From: DASXRA01 sp036506155
GTDB lineage: Bacteria > Actinomycetota > Actinomycetes > Mycobacteriales > Jatrophihabitantaceae
DNA length: 64,000 nt
Direction: 5' to 3'
NCBI GenBank assembly: GCA_036506155.1
Contig: DASXSF010000083.1
Coordinates: 1 to 64,000, forward strand
Notes under the pieces: model-generated
The model's input: only the letters and a program-made list of their open reading frames with translations
Told to the model about the DNA's origin: nothing
Database searches by the model: none
In this document: piece after piece, positions 62,417 to 64,000 of the stretch
Position numbering within the stretch: position 1 is the stretch's first letter
Layout: each line of letters opens with the position of its first letter
Made by a program: the position numbers and the translations under genes

Positions 62417-62803
62417 TCACGCGCTGGGATCGTCGAGCCGCGCCCGCAGCGCCTCGGGCGCGACCTGCCTGTAGGCGTCGCGCACGATCTCTGCGATCGC
62501 GGCCCAGTCGGGCACCTCGTCGATGCGTACCCCTATCCAGCCACGGTGCCCGACATACGGCGGCCGGTAGTAGTGGTGCGGATCGTCGGCGACGTACGCC
62601 TCTTGTGCCCCGGGTGGCGCGGCGCACCAGAAGCCGAGGTGATCCGCGCCGTGGTGGTGGTCGTCCAGCATCGCGAACAGCTTCTTGTCTCGAACGAAGA
62701 AGCCGGGCTCGCCGTGAGTCGGCCGCTCGGTTACTTCGGGCAGCGCGAGACACAGCTCGCGTAGCCGCTGGACGGCTAGCTCGTCGGGACGGAGTCGAGC
62801 CAA
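62417..62803 (-). CDS. MmcQ/YjbR-family protein
   Basis: The 128-aa CyaY-like fold protein has CLALPEVTERPTHGEPGFFV, FAMLDDHHHGADHLGFWCAA and the C-terminal W-I-G-V-R-x-D and DWAAIAEIVRDAYRQVAP. The function is unknown; a DNA-binding role is suggested for relatives. The best start is TTG at 62803, overlapping the PadR-like gene by 28 bases. Confidence 0.85.
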   Translation of the reverse strand: MARLRPDELAVQRLRELCLALPEVTERPTHGEPGFFVRDKKLFAMLDDHHHGADHLGFWCAAPPGAQEAYVADDPHHYYRPPYVGHRGWIGVRIDEVPDWAAIAEIVRDAYRQVAPEALRARLDDPSA

Positions 62804-63282
62804 CGGATCAACGCCCGCTCGTATGCGACGGCGAACTCGACGGCAACGGCACCGTAAGTGTCACCGGCCTTCTTCAGCTCGGCGGCCTCCCTCTTGTGCG
62901 CGGCAAGCGCGGCCTCGTGTTCCTGCCTCGCCGACTCGACGATCTCGCGGCGCTGCCGGGTCGACAGGTGCTTGCCGAAACCGAGCCGAAGCACAGCCTG
63001 GCTGCGCACTGAGTCACCGCCGTTGTGCGCATTCGCCCATTGGGCGAATGCCTTTCGTCCCGAGGCGGTAAGGGAATACGGGTGACTGGAGCGCGCACCC
63101 TCTTTGCCCGCCTTGACGTAGCCGACACGCGCGAGCCCCGGCAACTCGCGGTAGACCTGACTACGTGTGACCCCACCCTGAGCTGTCAGCCGTCGTGACG
63201 CGGCCGCCACGATGTTTCCGCCGGTTGCCGGGCCATCGTGCAGCACGCCGAGGATGACGGCGGACGTTGAGTTCAGCCCCAT
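62776..63282 (-). CDS. PadR-like transcriptional regulator
   Basis: The 168-aa winged-helix protein has SAVILGVLHDGPATGGNIVA, VTRSQVYRELPGLARVGYVK and the wing GARSSHPYSLTASGRKAFAQ. A C-terminal coiled helix (about 105-165) is typical of PadR/Vir dimerisation. It overlaps the YjbR gene, so the two share a transcript. Confidence 0.83.
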   Translation of the reverse strand: MGLNSTSAVILGVLHDGPATGGNIVAAASRRLTAQGGVTRSQVYRELPGLARVGYVKAGKEGARSSHPYSLTASGRKAFAQWANAHNGGDSVRSQAVLRLGFGKHLSTRQRREIVESARQEHEAALAAHKREAAELKKAGDTYGAVAVEFAVAYERALIRWLDSVPTS

Positions 63283-63380
63283 TCACGCAGATTCGCAGAT
63301 GCGCTCGGTAACTGTCCAGTCGAACTTGCGAGGCCTGAGACACGCATACAGGTAACATTCAGCACATTCTGCTGCACGGC

Positions 63381-63824
63381 TCACTGGCCGACGACGCTCG
63401 ACCGTGCTGAGGAGCTCACCGTCGCCACGACGCCATCGGGCTTGCCGAACAGCCACCCGAAGGCAATCTTCGACCGCCGCCGGCAGGACACGGTGACCTC
63501 GGTACGGTCTTCGTTCAACGAGGCGGTGAGCCGGATCGGCGAACGCCACGGATCGCGTGCCAGGTATGCGTCCACGGCGACCTGGACGTCGCCGAGCTGC
63601 AAGAACCCGCTGCTCTGTGCGGCGCCGACGTCGCGCCCGCCGGCGAAGTCGACGGAGTTGGCCGCGGCGATCGCCGCGCCGTCGCAGACGTCCTGCAGGT
63701 CGACGCGCTTGGCGAAGGCATCCGTGGCCGCGACGTAGCCAGCAGCGACCAGCATCACCAGCAACCAACAGCCCAGAATCAACGGGATCACTGAGCCCCG
63801 ATCGTCCCGCAGCCTTGCGATCAC
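63381..63824 (-). CDS. TadG/Rv3654c-like pilus-locus secreted protein
   Basis: The 147-aa protein has an N-terminal helix preceded by RDDRGSVIPLILGCWLLVML, the Flp-pilus pseudopilin-like start with Gly-Ser and hydrophobic run. VDLQDVCDGAAIAAANSVDF is then the usual TadG/Rv3654c block. The GTG at 63824 overlaps the stop of the preceding gene by four bases. It is part of a Tad locus that continues past the window edge. Confidence 0.75.
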   Translation of the reverse strand: MIARLRDDRGSVIPLILGCWLLVMLVAAGYVAATDAFAKRVDLQDVCDGAAIAAANSVDFAGGRDVGAAQSSGFLQLGDVQVAVDAYLARDPWRSPIRLTASLNEDRTEVTVSCRRRSKIAFGWLFGKPDGVVATVSSSARSSVVGQ

Positions 63825-64000
63825 GACGGCTGCACGGTCCGGAAGTCGTCGACATGGATGACGTAGCGCCCGATCGTCGTGATGCCGTGTCCCGCCACCA
63901 GCGTCGGGACGCCGGGCAGCTGCGCATGCCGCACGACGCAGACTGCGAACACCGCGCCGGGCGCCAGCACGGGCGCGACCGTCGCGGACCGGCAGGATGT
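63821..64000 (-). CDS. TadE-like pilus protein, C-terminal part only
   Basis: The last 59 residues are visible: SCRSATVAPVLAPGAVFAVC, then GVPTLVAGHGITTIGRYVIH and DDFRTVQPS before the stop. The pattern fits the C-terminus of a TadE-type minor pilin, with a Cys pair. The 5' end is beyond base 64000. Confidence 0.55.
   Translation of the reverse strand, partial: TSCRSATVAPVLAPGAVFAVCVVRHAQLPGVPTLVAGHGITTIGRYVIHVDDFRTVQPS

Noticed and set aside
1..64000. CRISPR arrays, insertion sequences and intact prophage
   Set aside because: No regularly spaced repeats, transposase or phage structural genes were seen on either strand.

Overview
This window is high-GC DNA from a member of the Actinomycetota. 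The evidence is the codon use, the ECF41/SigJ-like sigma factors, a SigC-like sigma factor, an SsrA tag ending in DYALAA, MauE-type redox proteins and the gene order prfB-ftsE-ftsX-smpB-(CYTH/CHAD)-ssrA. The genus cannot be fixed from sequence reading alone; a soil-type relative of the Mycobacteriales/Frankiales is an inference. There is no rRNA, CRISPR array or complete transposase.

Left part (1-6.8 kb): the window opens inside an epoxide hydrolase gene. It then crosses a zone of gene relics: a shred of a MobF/TrwC-type relaxase, a broken HYR-repeat/PxKF surface protein flanked by two copies of one 82-aa gene, and small genes of unknown function typical of an old mobile element. From 6.8 to 25 kb comes a mosaic of accessory genes: two ECF41-like sigma factors, a drug-type ABC exporter coupled to a VOC protein, zinc-independent paralogues of ribosomal proteins L36 and L33, a frameshifted phosphoesterase, a glycosyltransferase divergent from a flippase-methyltransferase fusion, a truncated subtilase, WrbA, a CDF metal transporter and an SDR.

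25.1-35 kb is a potassium-uptake block: a 27-aa membrane peptide, kdpF, kdpA, kdpB, kdpC and kdpD run as one overlapping operon, followed convergently by a KimA-like K+ transporter. No kdpE is present. From 35 to 50 kb lie detoxification and redox genes (VOC, redoxin, alpha/beta hydrolase, metallo-beta-lactamase fold, second epoxide hydrolase), four types of regulator (LysR, TetR, ArsR, with visible operator palindromes for two), a second CDF transporter, a secreted phosphatase and more relics.

50-64 kb looks like core chromosome: tRNA-Ala(GGC), an HU-like protein, then a tightly overlapping copper operon (zinc-finger anti-sigma, CopC-CopD fusion, micro-ORF, PCuAC, Sco1, MauE-DsbA fusion) divergent from a SigC-like sigma factor. 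After this come conserved membrane proteins, tmRNA, a CYTH-CHAD protein, smpB, ftsX, ftsE, prfB, a YjbR protein, a PadR-like regulator and the end of a Tad pilus locus.

Many genes between 1 and 47 kb carry single frameshifts (HYR protein, phosphoesterase, subtilase, DoxX, LysR, ArsR, BaeRF-like protein), while the block from 50 kb on has none. Several shifts fit loss of two bases in a GC run, so sequencing error must be weighed against real decay; at least one gene also has an in-frame nonsense codon and missing segments, which favours true decay there.
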